Shown here piece by piece: positions 17,965 through 26,404 of a DNA stretch of 64,000 bases (position 1 is its first letter; the number at the start of each line of letters is the position of its first letter). The notes beneath the pieces were generated by a model that ran no database searches, had not been told where the DNA came from, and worked only from the letters and a program-made list of their open reading frames with translations. This DNA comes from Alphaproteobacteria bacterium (GTDB taxonomy: Bacteria > Pseudomonadota > Alphaproteobacteria > Micavibrionales > Micavibrionaceae), in contig WGMJ01000017.1 in NCBI GenBank assembly GCA_016125135.1, positions 1 through 64,000 on the forward strand, written 5' to 3'. Made by a program: the position numbers and the translations under genes.

Positions 17965-18560
17965 GGTGCTAATCTAATTTGCTGAAGAATTTTATTCAAG
18001 CGTTTCAGTGTGTCAGCATGGCCAAGCCCTGTATATAACACAAAATCTGCCCGTTTTTTCTTTTCCGCATCATCCATTTGCTGTGCGCGAATGGCCAGAA
18101 ACTTCTCCGGTGTAAAGCCGGGGCGTGCTAACACACGCGCGGCTTGAATAAGTGGCGGTGCAATGCAACAGATTGTAATATCTACTTTTTTATCCGCACC
18201 TGTTTCAAACAGTAGCGGAATATCAAGAACGGCCATGGGTGCGCCGGCGCGGCGGCATTGTTTCAGGAAGTTATCTTGCGATTCCCAGACAACAGGATGC
18301 AGGAGGGCTTCTAGTTGTGTGCGCTTTTTTGCGTCTTTGAAAATTTCAGCCGCAACCTTGCTGCGCTCAAGCTGTTTCTTTCGCGTATTCCATGCGGCAG
18401 GAAATAATGTTCCTACGTTTTCAAGTACAGGGCTTGGTGTGGTCAGTGTCTTGCGGATAACAGCATCTGAATCATGCACGGGTATTCCCAGCTTTTCAAA
18501 CATGGCAGCCGTTGTTGATTTCCCCATACCAATTGAACCTGTAAGGCCTATAATTTTCAA
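17961..18560 (-). CDS. coaE: Dephospho-CoA kinase
   Basis: Last step of coenzyme A synthesis, phosphorylating the ribose 3'-OH of dephospho-CoA. The Walker A motif GSIGMGKST is at residues 8-16, followed by the substrate-binding HDSDAV (29-34). DIPLLFE lies near 130 and the lid with RPGFTPEK near 160. 199 residues is standard. The start codon appears to be TTG at 18560, inside the TTGA that also contains the stop of the PPDK regulator gene. This is a 4-bp overlap typical of coupled translation. Confidence 0.93.
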   Translation of the reverse strand: MKIIGLTGSIGMGKSTTAAMFEKLGIPVHDSDAVIRKTLTTPSPVLENVGTLFPAAWNTRKKQLERSKVAAEIFKDAKKRTQLEALLHPVVWESQDNFLKQCRRAGAPMAVLDIPLLFETGADKKVDITICCIAPPLIQAARVLARPGFTPEKFLAIRAQQMDDAEKKKRADFVLYTGLGHADTLKRLNKILQQIRLAP

Positions 18561-19405
18561 GCAGCCCCCCGTTTCTTTTGCAGCAGGAACATGATTTCAG
18601 CGGCAATCTCTTCAACCGATTTTTTAGTCACATCAATCACAGGCCATTTTTGCTGGCGGAAGAAGCGCCGCGCCTCTTCAACTTCTTTTTCAATCTCGGC
18701 GGGGTCAATATAGGCATTGCCAAATAAACTTCCCTGCTTTTGCATGTCGGCCTTCAGGCGCGAGGTCCGGATTTGTAACAATCTGTCGGCAGATTCTGAA
18801 AGTCCTACAAAGATTGGTTTTTTCAGTGCCAGAATTGCTTCGGGGAAGGGGGTGTGTGGCACTAGCGGGATATTGCCGGCCTTAATACCGCGCCGTGCAA
18901 GGTAAATGCTGGTCGGCGTTTTCGAGGTACGCGACACGCCAACAAGGATCACATCGGCATCTTCCAACCCGTCCATTGTTTGCCCGTCATCAAAATGAAG
19001 TGCGTAATCAATCGCATCAATGCGCTGGAAGTAAGCTTCATCAAGCGCGTATTGCAAGCCCGGTATACCTTTTGCCGGTAAACCAATAAATGATGAGAGT
19101 GATTTGATGATCGGGTCCAGCACGGGTAGGCAAGGTACATCCATGTCCTTGCAACCATCTGTCAGGACCTGTCGTAAAACAGGATCCACCATTGTATAAA
19201 GCACAGGCCCTTTATGGGCGCCGATATCGTCAAGCACGCGCGCCATCTGTCGCTCGGAGCGTATCAGCGGCCAGAAACGCTCTACCGCGCGAACGCCGTC
19301 GAATTGTGAAAGGCACGCACGCGATAGACCCTGCAAAGTTGTACCCGTTGCATCTGAAACCAGATGAACGTAAAAATCGAGGCGCGGCTCGCGTTTTTTG
19401 ACCAT
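18557..19405 (-). CDS. ppsR: Pyruvate phosphate dikinase / PEP synthetase regulatory protein (DUF299)
   Basis: Bifunctional ADP-dependent kinase and phosphorylase that switches PPDK or PEP synthase off and on. The 282 residues contain the N-terminal HLVSDATGTT, the loop GVSRTSKTPTSIYLA with the family P-loop, and PHTPFPEAI. It is the first gene of the overlapping run ppsR-coaE-amidotransferase-dnaQ. In many alphaproteobacteria this neighbourhood also has hemE, maf and aroE, which are absent here. Confidence 0.92.
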   Translation of the reverse strand: MVKKREPRLDFYVHLVSDATGTTLQGLSRACLSQFDGVRAVERFWPLIRSERQMARVLDDIGAHKGPVLYTMVDPVLRQVLTDGCKDMDVPCLPVLDPIIKSLSSFIGLPAKGIPGLQYALDEAYFQRIDAIDYALHFDDGQTMDGLEDADVILVGVSRTSKTPTSIYLARRGIKAGNIPLVPHTPFPEAILALKKPIFVGLSESADRLLQIRTSRLKADMQKQGSLFGNAYIDPAEIEKEVEEARRFFRQQKWPVIDVTKKSVEEIAAEIMFLLQKKRGAA

Positions 19406-19433
19406 AACCTATATTTGGCCGGATAGGCCAAAA

Positions 19434-20121
19434 TTACAAGGGCTTGCAGTTCTCAAGTTCTGTCAGTCGTTGGCTGCAATCTGCGCCCGCATACTTTGTT
19501 TCAATAAGCTTTTTCATGCGTTTATAGCCATCTTCGCCAAACTCATTTAAGTAAGCTTTTATATGTATGGGGTCTCCATGCAAAAAAACTGCATCCGCCT
19601 TATGCATATGCCTGATTGCTAATATTGGCAGAGCTGTTTTAAACGGGCTGAATGAAGTATTATGAAGCCCGCCGCCTTCCTGCTTTGGATGAAACCCACC
19701 GAGCATCATACCGCTTTGAACATAGTCCATTTTTAATTCTTTCTGAACGTCATCTATACATGTGGCATAGCGCTCCTCCGGAACATCGGGAAAGGCAATT
19801 AAAAACGCCTTGAGAATTGGCGGCGCATTAGCGGGCACAACAAGATCGTGAAACGCCCCTTTTGCGCCTCTTATCGTTCTTTCAATTTCCACCTTGGTAG
19901 CGGTCTGCGGAATTATGCTGGCATACAGGCAGCCTTGCGCAAGCGATGTGCCGGTGAAAGGGCAAACATCACCCGAGCGCCCGAGCGCAGAGTGGGGAGA
20001 GCCAAAGAAAGTCCCGTGCATAATGGAATACTTCTTTAAGCGGGCCTAGATGTGCAATCGCGGGCATGGTTGTCTGCGCAAAAAAGTCACGGACATTATA
20101 AATGACGTGTGGAAATGACAT
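19434..20121 (-). pseudogene. Hypothetical gene split by an apparent +1 frameshift (resembles the DUF6875 type)
   Basis: The main open frame is 19434-20021 (195 residues from MHGTFFGS), but its ATG has no ribosome-binding site. A good AGGAG site lies 6 nt before another ATG at 20119-20121, which opens a different frame of 50 codons that stops at 19969. Removing one T from the GACTTTC run near 20010 joins them smoothly as ...FHYARDFFGSPHSALGR..., giving about 229 residues. The PH..LGR.G.VCPF block resembles DUF6875 proteins as I remember them, at low certainty. The single-base difference could be an assembly error, a real mutation or programmed frameshifting. The function is unknown. Confidence 0.6.
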
Positions 20122-20285
20122 ATGTGTCTCCTGTAATAAAAAATTTAGACTTAGATTTTAAGAGAAAAAAGATATGTGCGGCTTAACGCCAGCAGATGTT
20201 TGCAGCAAAAAAAATAGAGATGTGGGCACAAGAAGGCATGCGGCCACTTTATCAAAACTGTTTACAGAAATCAATAAAAATCTGA

Positions 20286-21116
20286 CTAGTTTGAAAAGAG
20301 TCGTGCCAGCGTCTCGTCGGAGAACTGGATCGCACCGCTACGGTACTGGCTGACCTGATAAGCGGGATTGTGAAGCAGCGCATAAGAAAGCGGCGCAAGA
20401 TAGTGCTCGTTATCAATCAATGCGAAGCGTTGTTCCAGCTCATGTTCGCTTTGCTGTGGCAACAGCAGGCATGATAGTTTTTCAATGCGGTCTTTGCTGG
20501 CAAAGAAGCGGCGGAAAGCAGAAGCGCAAGCTTGTACAGTTGCTTTTTCTGGCGCTAATACTTCATAGGCATCATACACGCCGGCAAAATCAACAGCCAT
20601 ATCGCCATAGCGTGAGGCAATAAAGGCGCGCCACAAGCCAGGCTGACCAAAGCGCTGTAATTCATAAGCGACCATCATGGCGTGAATAACGCCATCAATT
20701 TCGTCAAGGTAGCTTTCTTCTTGTAAATTATAGCGGCTTTTCTGCGCACGTTCGATAAAACGCAGGCCGGTCATAAAATGAATAAAGAGATCCAGCCCGT
20801 CATCTTGCGGGCCAATGGAATCTGCAGGTAAAAACAATACACGGTCTTCCATGTCAAGTTCAGGCAGATCAATTGTATCATCCAGTGCAACGCCCCAATT
20901 GCGTCTCAACGCACGGTTCATTAATGCGCGGCCTAACGGGCTGGCATTTGAAAGCGAGAACACATAAAGCAATGACGGATTAATGTCCGCACCATCAAAG
21001 AAATCGACAAGACGGAAAATATCGGCCTTTGTGCAGTCAATGACACGCTTCTCGTCAGCGTGTGCATGTTTCTGGCTATGGTTTTTTGATTGCGGCATGA
21101 TGTTTAAAGCACACAT
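20286..21116 (-). CDS. Hypothetical protein, related to its upstream neighbour
   Basis: 276 residues from the ATG at 21116, placed 1 nt after the stop of the upstream gene. An internal ATG at 21098 is an alternative. A longer reading frame exists but would overlap the upstream gene by 140 bp and gives an improbable N-terminus. No signal peptide is present. The segment MMVAYELQRFGQPGLWRAF near residues 140-160 parallels the AWEMQLAGDKSAW segment of the upstream product, so the two genes seem to be distant paralogues of the putative metallopeptidase-like group. No histidine metal motif is present. The 164-nt region to the next gene upstream of the split gene (20122-20285) shows nothing recognisable. 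Confidence 0.6.
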   Translation of the reverse strand: MCALNIMPQSKNHSQKHAHADEKRVIDCTKADIFRLVDFFDGADINPSLLYVFSLSNASPLGRALMNRALRRNWGVALDDTIDLPELDMEDRVLFLPADSIGPQDDGLDLFIHFMTGLRFIERAQKSRYNLQEESYLDEIDGVIHAMMVAYELQRFGQPGLWRAFIASRYGDMAVDFAGVYDAYEVLAPEKATVQACASAFRRFFASKDRIEKLSCLLLPQQSEHELEQRFALIDNEHYLAPLSYALLHNPAYQVSQYRSGAIQFSDETLARLFSN

Positions 21117-21117
21117 A

Positions 21118-22392
21118 TCAGCCCAGCGTCTGGCTACTCTTGCCGTTATGCTGGCGTGAGGCCCATTGCGCGAGGCTAACGACATTGCTGCCGGCAGCTT
21201 CTTGGGCCATTTGTGAATGACCATCGCGCGTGGCGCTGGCTGGTGATACTGATGCATGGGCTGGGGTGCCTTGGGTGGGTTCTACCCCGCCTTTTTGCAA
21301 CTCCCGTTCCGATTCGTTGAAAGAGCGCTCGAACTTGATAAACCACAGGAAATTCGCGTTTGAACGGTCGCGGACTTCACAGAATATGGCATCCTGCATA
21401 ATCACATTTGCCTTGCCGACAAGGTAATTTTTGCCGAATGGCATACGGCCCAGACTTTCAATAAAGCTAAGTGTAATCGCACGGCTGCTATCCTGTAGAT
21501 TCTGGAAAGGTCCGTTTTGTGGTGCAGCCAGCATGTGCTGGATTAGCGTCCGGTCATGCTTGCGGCAACGCTCTGACAAGAACCAGGCTTCAAGTGCTGC
21601 CTGTGTCGCGCGACCATTATTCAGTGTACGGAAATCAATGCAGGCTTCGCGGGCAAAAGCACGGCCCAGATCTGCCATTGTACCGTTTTCAATCCATGTC
21701 CAAGCGCTCTTGTCACCGGCCAGCTGCATTTCCCAAGCGGAACGTAGCATGGCCAGTAGCAAGTCTACACTCTGGAGGCGATTAACCAGAATTGCGTGAT
21801 CAGGGTAAAGCGTTAGCGGATTCAGCAACGCACCTTGTCTATATTGCCATGCGCGGCGCAGTTCGCGCACCGCAAGCATTGAAAGAATAGAATCGTCAAG
21901 CGACGGGTTCAGATAAATTGTGTTTGCATTTTTATCAAAGCTGGCTGCACCATATTGTGCAGAGAGCTTGATTTGCAGGTCAAAAGCTGTGCTGGCATTC
22001 AAAAGCTCGGCAGCAAAGCGGCTAGCGTTCATTTTCTCAAGTACCCGCTCAAGCTTGCTTTCTACGGCAGGCGCCGCGCCAAAACTTTCACAATTTTCTT
22101 CAAACAGTTTTGCCTTGTCTGTCCAGTCAATGGCAAAATCCTTTGAAACACGTTCGTATGCATCGAAACGCTGTTTGAGTTCTTCGAAATCTTCTTCAAG
22201 GATAGAAGCAGGCAGATCCGCAAGGATCGGATCATCAGCGAGTGTTTCTTCGTTCTCGAGGTAGAATAATGGCTGGTCACCAATAAAGCTCGAGCGTACA
22301 GGCTGGCTGGTGCCTAATGTATAAGACACACGGCAATTTGGTAGTGGTGTTAAATCCACAAAAATTCTTGCATTGTCGTCAAAGCTACTCAT
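21118..22392 (-). CDS. Putative metallopeptidase-like protein with degenerate HExxH (DUF6782 type)
   Basis: 424 residues, no signal peptide. The centre (about 115-260) has NTIYLNPSL.DD..LSMLAVRELRRAWQ, followed by a long helix, AWEMQ..GD and a region with EACIDF. Proteins I associate with this layout (DUF6782) have a zinc-binding HELRH at that place. Here it reads RELRR, so both histidines are arginine and the fold is probably not catalytic. The C-terminal 70 residues are low-complexity, ending in VVSLAQWASRQHN. GGGGTTGGG precedes the ATG. It is co-transcribed with the gene that starts 1 nt after its stop. Confidence 0.6.
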   Translation of the reverse strand: MSSFDDNARIFVDLTPLPNCRVSYTLGTSQPVRSSFIGDQPLFYLENEETLADDPILADLPASILEEDFEELKQRFDAYERVSKDFAIDWTDKAKLFEENCESFGAAPAVESKLERVLEKMNASRFAAELLNASTAFDLQIKLSAQYGAASFDKNANTIYLNPSLDDSILSMLAVRELRRAWQYRQGALLNPLTLYPDHAILVNRLQSVDLLLAMLRSAWEMQLAGDKSAWTWIENGTMADLGRAFAREACIDFRTLNNGRATQAALEAWFLSERCRKHDRTLIQHMLAAPQNGPFQNLQDSSRAITLSFIESLGRMPFGKNYLVGKANVIMQDAIFCEVRDRSNANFLWFIKFERSFNESERELQKGGVEPTQGTPAHASVSPASATRDGHSQMAQEAAGSNVVSLAQWASRQHNGKSSQTLG

Positions 22393-22538
22393 TGTCCCAA
22401 CCCCTGGTAATTTACGCGTTTTCGTCCCTAACCTTCATCAATCATGACAGGGCGAGGTTAAAGTTTCCCTAGCGAAAACTTCCTGAAATATTAAACGGTT
22501 ATGTAAATTATAGGGACGGAAACGTTGATTCTATTGGC

Positions 22539-23051
22539 TTATTGAAGGCGGGCATAACGTATCGCCATGTCCAGACTATCAAAAAAGCTACCCGAGCGAA
22601 GAATAGTAAGGGTAAAAATCCCGTCCTGTTTCAGTTTTTGCAGTTCGATGAGGAAGCGGGCGATGCGTTTTTCCTCGTCCGTTGTCAGTGCAGCCATAGA
22701 GGGTGTCTCAGTGGTGGCGGGTGGCGGTTCATCATCATGGCTGAAGCGCGCTGTGTTCTGATAGGCGCGCGCGGCATTGTTTGTTTTCACATTCATGGGC
22801 GCTTGTTGTGGCAGCGTTTCCTCTTCGGCAGGGCGGGCTTCTGCCAGCGAACCTTGCAGAAGCGCAATCACAGCATCAATGCTGACTTCCATAGAGTCAT
22901 CTTCTTCGCTCCATTGCGGCTTGCGTTCTTTTTGTTCTTCGCTGTCTTTGGTCAGCACTTTTATATCATCGCGGCGTATTTCCTGCCGCGTATCTGTTTG
23001 TTCGACAATGCGGTTCAAACGGTTTATAAAAGGGTCAAATCCCGAGAACAT
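22539..23051 (-). CDS. Hypothetical protein with disordered middle
   Basis: 170 residues, not recognised. There is a short N-terminal helical part, an acidic proline-rich middle (about 40-120) and a C-terminal helical domain (about 120-170) with IARFLIELQKLKQDGIF. TATAAT lies exactly 6 nt upstream of the ATG, and no Shine-Dalgarno is possible in that space, so translation from a leaderless mRNA is likely. It is divergent from smr (gap 43 nt). Confidence 0.6.
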   Translation of the reverse strand: MFSGFDPFINRLNRIVEQTDTRQEIRRDDIKVLTKDSEEQKERKPQWSEEDDSMEVSIDAVIALLQGSLAEARPAEEETLPQQAPMNVKTNNAARAYQNTARFSHDDEPPPATTETPSMAALTTDEEKRIARFLIELQKLKQDGIFTLTILRSGSFFDSLDMAIRYARLQ

Positions 23052-23057
23052 AAGTAT

Positions 23058-23063
23058 ATTATA
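23058..23063 (-). promoter_or_regulatory. -10 element placed for a leaderless transcript
   Basis: TATAAT on the minus strand ends 6 nt before the ATG at 23051, which puts the expected start of transcription on the A of the ATG. The -35 region 17-18 nt upstream is weak. Confidence 0.5.
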
Positions 23064-23094
23064 GCGTGTAACACCTTGCGGGCATAACGGAAAA

Positions 23095-23583
23095 ATGAGC
23101 GAAAGCGACCTTTGGTATTATATAGTGCAGGACGTAAAGCCTTTGAAGGGCAAAAGCGTCCCCAAAGCGCCCGCTTCAACACCTGCGCGCGCGCAAAAGG
23201 CGGTGACGACCTATGTGGCTCCGCCAAAGAAGATTGTGAAAGAGACACTGAAGCCTGAAACAGTGGATTGGAAGGTTGAAAAGAAAATTCGCCGCGGCAA
23301 GGTCGATATTGACGCGACGCTTGATCTGCACGGCCACACACAGGCAAAGGCCGAAGGCATTCTCGAGAGCTTTATATTAAACGCGATACAAATGAAGAAC
23401 CGTTGCATTCTTGTTATTACAGGGCGGGGTACAGCCAGCCGTAAAAGTGTTCTGAAAGAGGCGCTGCCAAACTGGCTCACACATAATGCCAATATCGCGC
23501 CCTATATTATGGGGTTCCGCGAGGCGGCCCAACATCACGGCGGTGCAGGCGCGTTCTATGTTTTGTTGCGCAAACCGCGCTAA
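23095..23583 (+). CDS. Smr domain protein
   Basis: 162 residues with a disordered basic N-terminal half and a C-terminal Smr domain (about 78-162). The signature LDLHGHTQ is present, as is ITGRG with the catalytic-loop glycine. Smr domains nick or cleave branched DNA or RNA; stand-alone Smr proteins in bacteria include mRNA endonucleases. In many alphaproteobacteria smr directly follows mltA, whereas here it has moved about 8 kb away. Only 17 nt separate it from the next gene, which also looks RNA-related. Confidence 0.85.
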   Translation: MSESDLWYYIVQDVKPLKGKSVPKAPASTPARAQKAVTTYVAPPKKIVKETLKPETVDWKVEKKIRRGKVDIDATLDLHGHTQAKAEGILESFILNAIQMKNRCILVITGRGTASRKSVLKEALPNWLTHNANIAPYIMGFREAAQHHGGAGAFYVLLRKPR

Positions 23584-23600
23584 ATCTGCTATGAAAAACC

Positions 23601-24062
23601 ATGGGCAAGCAAAGGGGATATATAGCGGCTGTATTTACCGAGCAGGCACGCGACAGATTATTCGCGCAGTTTGCGCCTGTATTTGACACCGTGATAGCGC
23701 ATCACACAACGCTACAAAATAACGTCGATGAGCCTGACGTTATGCCACAAATTAATGAAATCAGGGTTATCGGTGTAACGACTGATCAGCGTGGTTTGCA
23801 GGCATTGGCAGTTGAAGTTGATAATGTGCGCTATAATCCTTTCATGGGCGGCAATCCATATCATATTACATGGTCTTTAAGCTCAGGCGGACTTGTACCC
23901 GATTATATGCCGGATGCACCCTCAGAAATCCCCAGTGGGGATCTTGTCCCTGTGCGGGCAAAACATTCAGGGCCAATCATAAAACAATCTGGATTTGTAT
24001 CTACGGAGCCAGTTGTATTGCAGGCTGGGAAAGACTTTAAAGTGCGCCATATTCCACGTTAA
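23601..24062 (+). CDS. Putative 2H phosphoesterase-like protein
   Basis: 153 residues with two H-x-T-h motifs in the right order and spacing for the 2H phosphoesterase superfamily: H35-T-T-L in IAHHTTLQ and H88-I-T-W in NPYHITWSL. Members cleave 2',3'-cyclic phosphates or 2'-5' linkages in RNA and nucleotides. The similarity is by motif only, so the substrate is unknown. It begins 17 nt after smr on the same strand, suggesting an RNA-processing pair. Its stop shares TTAA (24059-24062) with the convergent XRE regulator. Confidence 0.6.
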   Translation: MGKQRGYIAAVFTEQARDRLFAQFAPVFDTVIAHHTTLQNNVDEPDVMPQINEIRVIGVTTDQRGLQALAVEVDNVRYNPFMGGNPYHITWSLSSGGLVPDYMPDAPSEIPSGDLVPVRAKHSGPIIKQSGFVSTEPVVLQAGKDFKVRHIPR

Positions 24063-24715
24063 AGAATTTGCGTGAAAGTTGTCAGGGGCTTTGCAATTGA
24101 CCAGTTATAATTGAATTGCTGGCGGAATGTTTCGGCAAGGGCCTTATTCTCCAGCAAAATCACGCGCTGTATGTCCCACTGTAGCAATGCAACTTTGTTC
24201 TTATAGATATAGTGTGGCGTCTGTGCAAAAAGCACCTTAGGGATTTGGCGGTAAATTGTTGGGTCGGCGCCTATAATTTCGCTATCGTCCTCGCAAAATA
24301 AAAGGCGTAAATCTATTTTCATATCTATCCTGCGGCGTACAAAGGCTGCAATTTCTTTGGGGTAGCGGTCAACAGCGGGCCTGTCTGAAATGCCGCTCAT
24401 TAAAATTTCGCCGCCATTGCCATCGCTAAACTCTTTAAACATATCGGCCCAGATCTTGAACTGGCTGTCATGGCCGCTCCACATTTTCATCGAAAACTTA
24501 TCGCCGACAAACTGCACGCCATACGGCTCGATAAATTCAATGCCGTTTTGCTCGAAGGTTTGCTGGATAAGCTCTAAAGTATCTTGTCGCGGCTTGGCAG
24601 CCCCGCGCTCTATATTGGCAATGGCAGGGATAGAAAGCCCACTTTTCTGGGACAAAGTCTGTTGGTTCCAGTCCAAAAGCGCCCGCGCCGCCTTGATTTT
24701 CTTAGCATCCAGCAT
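24059..24715 (-). CDS. XRE-family transcriptional regulator with a C-terminal TrmB-like domain
   Basis: 218 residues. An XRE helix-turn-helix fills about 5-62 (ALLDWNQQTLSQKSGLSIPAIANIERG). Residues 95-218 form a second domain with FVRRRIDMKIDLRLLFCEDD and IYKNKVALLQWD..RVILLENKALAETFRQQFNYNW. This part resembles the PLD-like sensor half of TrmB regulators and the regulator at 39469-40221. AAGGAAAC precedes the ATG. It is divergent from the four-gene cassette across a very AT-rich region and is the obvious candidate regulator of that cassette. Confidence 0.8.
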   Translation of the reverse strand: MLDAKKIKAARALLDWNQQTLSQKSGLSIPAIANIERGAAKPRQDTLELIQQTFEQNGIEFIEPYGVQFVGDKFSMKMWSGHDSQFKIWADMFKEFSDGNGGEILMSGISDRPAVDRYPKEIAAFVRRRIDMKIDLRLLFCEDDSEIIGADPTIYRQIPKVLFAQTPHYIYKNKVALLQWDIQRVILLENKALAETFRQQFNYNWSIAKPLTTFTQIL

Positions 24716-24761
24716 GTTGTTTCCTTCATTAAGTATATAAAAAATATCTTAATCAATAAAT

Positions 24762-24774
24762 AAAATATTATTTT
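24762..24774. repeat. AT-rich inverted repeat between the XRE regulator and the cassette
   Basis: AAAATA-T-TATTTT is a perfect 13-bp palindrome inside a region (24716-24887) that is almost only A and T. It is a candidate operator for the XRE regulator. Its low complexity means it could arise by chance. Confidence 0.3.
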
Positions 24775-24824
24775 TATATAAAACAATATTTTTTCTATTT
24801 TTATCTATACATTTACTATTATTT

Positions 24825-24853
24825 ATGACAAACTATTTACATAAGATTAACAA
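24825..24853 (+). promoter_or_regulatory. Promoter of the four-gene cassette
   Basis: ATGACA (24825-24830), a 17-nt spacer and TAACAA (24848-24853) predict a start near 24860 and a 28-nt leader that includes the AGGGGAAA ribosome-binding site. The ATG inside the -35 box is therefore not a start codon. Confidence 0.5.
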
Positions 24854-24887
24854 ACCAAAGAAAAACAAAAGAACAAGGGGAAATAAA

Positions 24888-25082
24888 ATGGGTGGGGATT
24901 TTGAAAGTGTAGTGGTGCCGTTCAAGCCAGATACGCAAGTGAGCGACCAGATCGCGAAGATCGCATTCTCGAATGCAATTGATGAAAACGAAGAGTTGAG
25001 TGAAGAAGAGCGCAAGATGAAAAGCTTTAACGCAGACGCAGCGGCGAAAACATTTTCGCTGGCGCTACAACTGCAAATGTAA
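24888..25082 (+). CDS. Small protein, first gene of a four-gene unknown cassette
   Basis: 64 residues from the ATG at 24888, which has AAGGGGAAAT just upstream. A longer frame would start inside the promoter. It is acidic and helical with no cysteine, signal peptide or membrane segment. Not recognised. It is separated by only 30 nt from the next gene, which has its own strong Shine-Dalgarno sequence. Confidence 0.6.
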   Translation: MGGDFESVVVPFKPDTQVSDQIAKIAFSNAIDENEELSEEERKMKSFNADAAAKTFSLALQLQM

Positions 25083-25112
25083 TTTTTAAACGGCTAAGAA
25101 GAGGAGAGGGAA

Positions 25113-25553
25113 ATGAGCTTAAGGGCAAAATTTATAGGAAGGGGGGCAGTAGAAGACGGGAAGCCGATGAGGGAACAATATGACCGTTTGATAAAAGTGC
25201 AGGCTTCCTTAACGGAGCTAATCTCCCATACAGGGGGTGCAGAGCAGGAAAGATGTATAGAGGCACGCCAACTTATAATCCCGCAAGCAATTGCTGCAAA
25301 GGTAGATGCTGGCCTTGAAACGCAAAATATTTCTAGAGAAACGCTTGATGAAGAAACATTGGGCGCTCTGACAACAGCGGCAAGGAGCGTGTATGCGGAT
25401 ATTGTATGTGGGGATACGCTCTGCAGGACCGAGCGGGACGGCGAAAGCGCACAAGCAGAAGCATTTCAGGTTTTTGTCTGTGATGTCGTGCAGATACTCG
25501 GATCACGTGGCGTTTTTCAAGCAATGACGATGCCGACCATACGCCCGGCATAG
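25113..25553 (+). CDS. Hypothetical protein, second gene of the cassette
   Basis: 146 residues, start supported by GAGGAGAGGG. It is predicted to be mainly helical and soluble, with three cysteines in the second half (DIVCGDTLCRTE and VCDVV). No family is recognised. The upstream gap is 30 nt and the downstream gap 47 nt, consistent with one operon. Confidence 0.6.
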   Translation: MSLRAKFIGRGAVEDGKPMREQYDRLIKVQASLTELISHTGGAEQERCIEARQLIIPQAIAAKVDAGLETQNISRETLDEETLGALTTAARSVYADIVCGDTLCRTERDGESAQAEAFQVFVCDVVQILGSRGVFQAMTMPTIRPA

Positions 25554-25600
25554 TAGAAAGTTAATTAGTAGATTTGAAACTCGAACAGTAGGGGAAGAAA

Positions 25601-26362
25601 ATGACGAACACTAAAACTAAAAACGAATTTACAACAAATGCAGGAGCATCGCCAACTGCAAAGCTAACAAGCGAACGGCTTGAGGATATGATGGAGTACG
25701 AAGAAGAGCTAATGCGTAGCTGCCACATTCGTTCCCATGTATCTGAATCAAGCTATTCGGATAGTTCATATTTCCTCGGCTCTGGTTTCGAGGTCCGCAA
25801 AATTATACAGGGCTTTACGCTGGGGCAACAGGAGGGGAAGGATACTCTTGCGGAAACTGTAGAGCAGGTCAGGAAAGCTGTAGCGACTATGGCGAATGAC
25901 CCAAAATATAAAAAATACCTTCTAGATGATATCTTGCAGATTGGTGGTTCTGCAGAGCTTATCCTTCTTCGCCAAAGCTTGATGCAAGAATACTTGCCTG
26001 TATGTGCACAGGCAGCACCGGAGAAATTTCTGACAAATATCAGGCTGGTTGGCATGATGCTTGAGGCGGGTGACATAGTTCAGATAGATGCAACAAATGA
26101 AATCAACTACAAGGAGATCGCGCAGCGTGCGGCTAATACAATACGTCCACATGCTCTTCAGGCGGCCCGCAATATTGATTCTATTGCGTTTGGGCAAATT
26201 CTTGAGCAGGCGTTCTCTAGGCGGTCAGCATTCCCGAAAAGAGTTTTTGCCATGCTCGGGCTTGAAATCGCCAAAACGTTTTCGGAGATCCGCACAGAAA
26301 ATTATGCAGCAATGATTGCGGGAGTGGAGCCGCCAGCGGCACCAGCGCCAAAGCTTAAGTAA
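25601..26362 (+). CDS. Hypothetical protein, third gene of the cassette
   Basis: 253 residues with AGGGGAAG before the ATG. The disordered Thr/Ser-rich N-terminus (about 1-30) is followed by a Ser/Tyr-rich patch and then a long all-helical body (about 65-240). It ends in a Pro/Ala/Lys tail. No transmembrane segment or catalytic motif is visible. The cassette members share size range and helical character but I see no sequence similarity between them. Confidence 0.6.
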   Translation: MTNTKTKNEFTTNAGASPTAKLTSERLEDMMEYEEELMRSCHIRSHVSESSYSDSSYFLGSGFEVRKIIQGFTLGQQEGKDTLAETVEQVRKAVATMANDPKYKKYLLDDILQIGGSAELILLRQSLMQEYLPVCAQAAPEKFLTNIRLVGMMLEAGDIVQIDATNEINYKEIAQRAANTIRPHALQAARNIDSIAFGQILEQAFSRRSAFPKRVFAMLGLEIAKTFSEIRTENYAAMIAGVEPPAAPAPKLK

Positions 26363-26404
26363 TACGGGTCATAACATTAAGAGCAAAAACAGAAGGAGAG
26401 AAAA

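Noticed and set aside
21117-21257. Longer N-terminus for the 20286 gene (start at 21257)
   Set aside because: It would overlap the upstream gene by 140 bp in another frame and gives an implausible peptide; the ATG at 21116 directly follows the upstream stop.
24825-24887. Upstream extension of the first cassette gene to an ATG at 24825
   Set aside because: That ATG is inside the predicted -35 box, and the ATG at 24888 has a proper ribosome-binding site.
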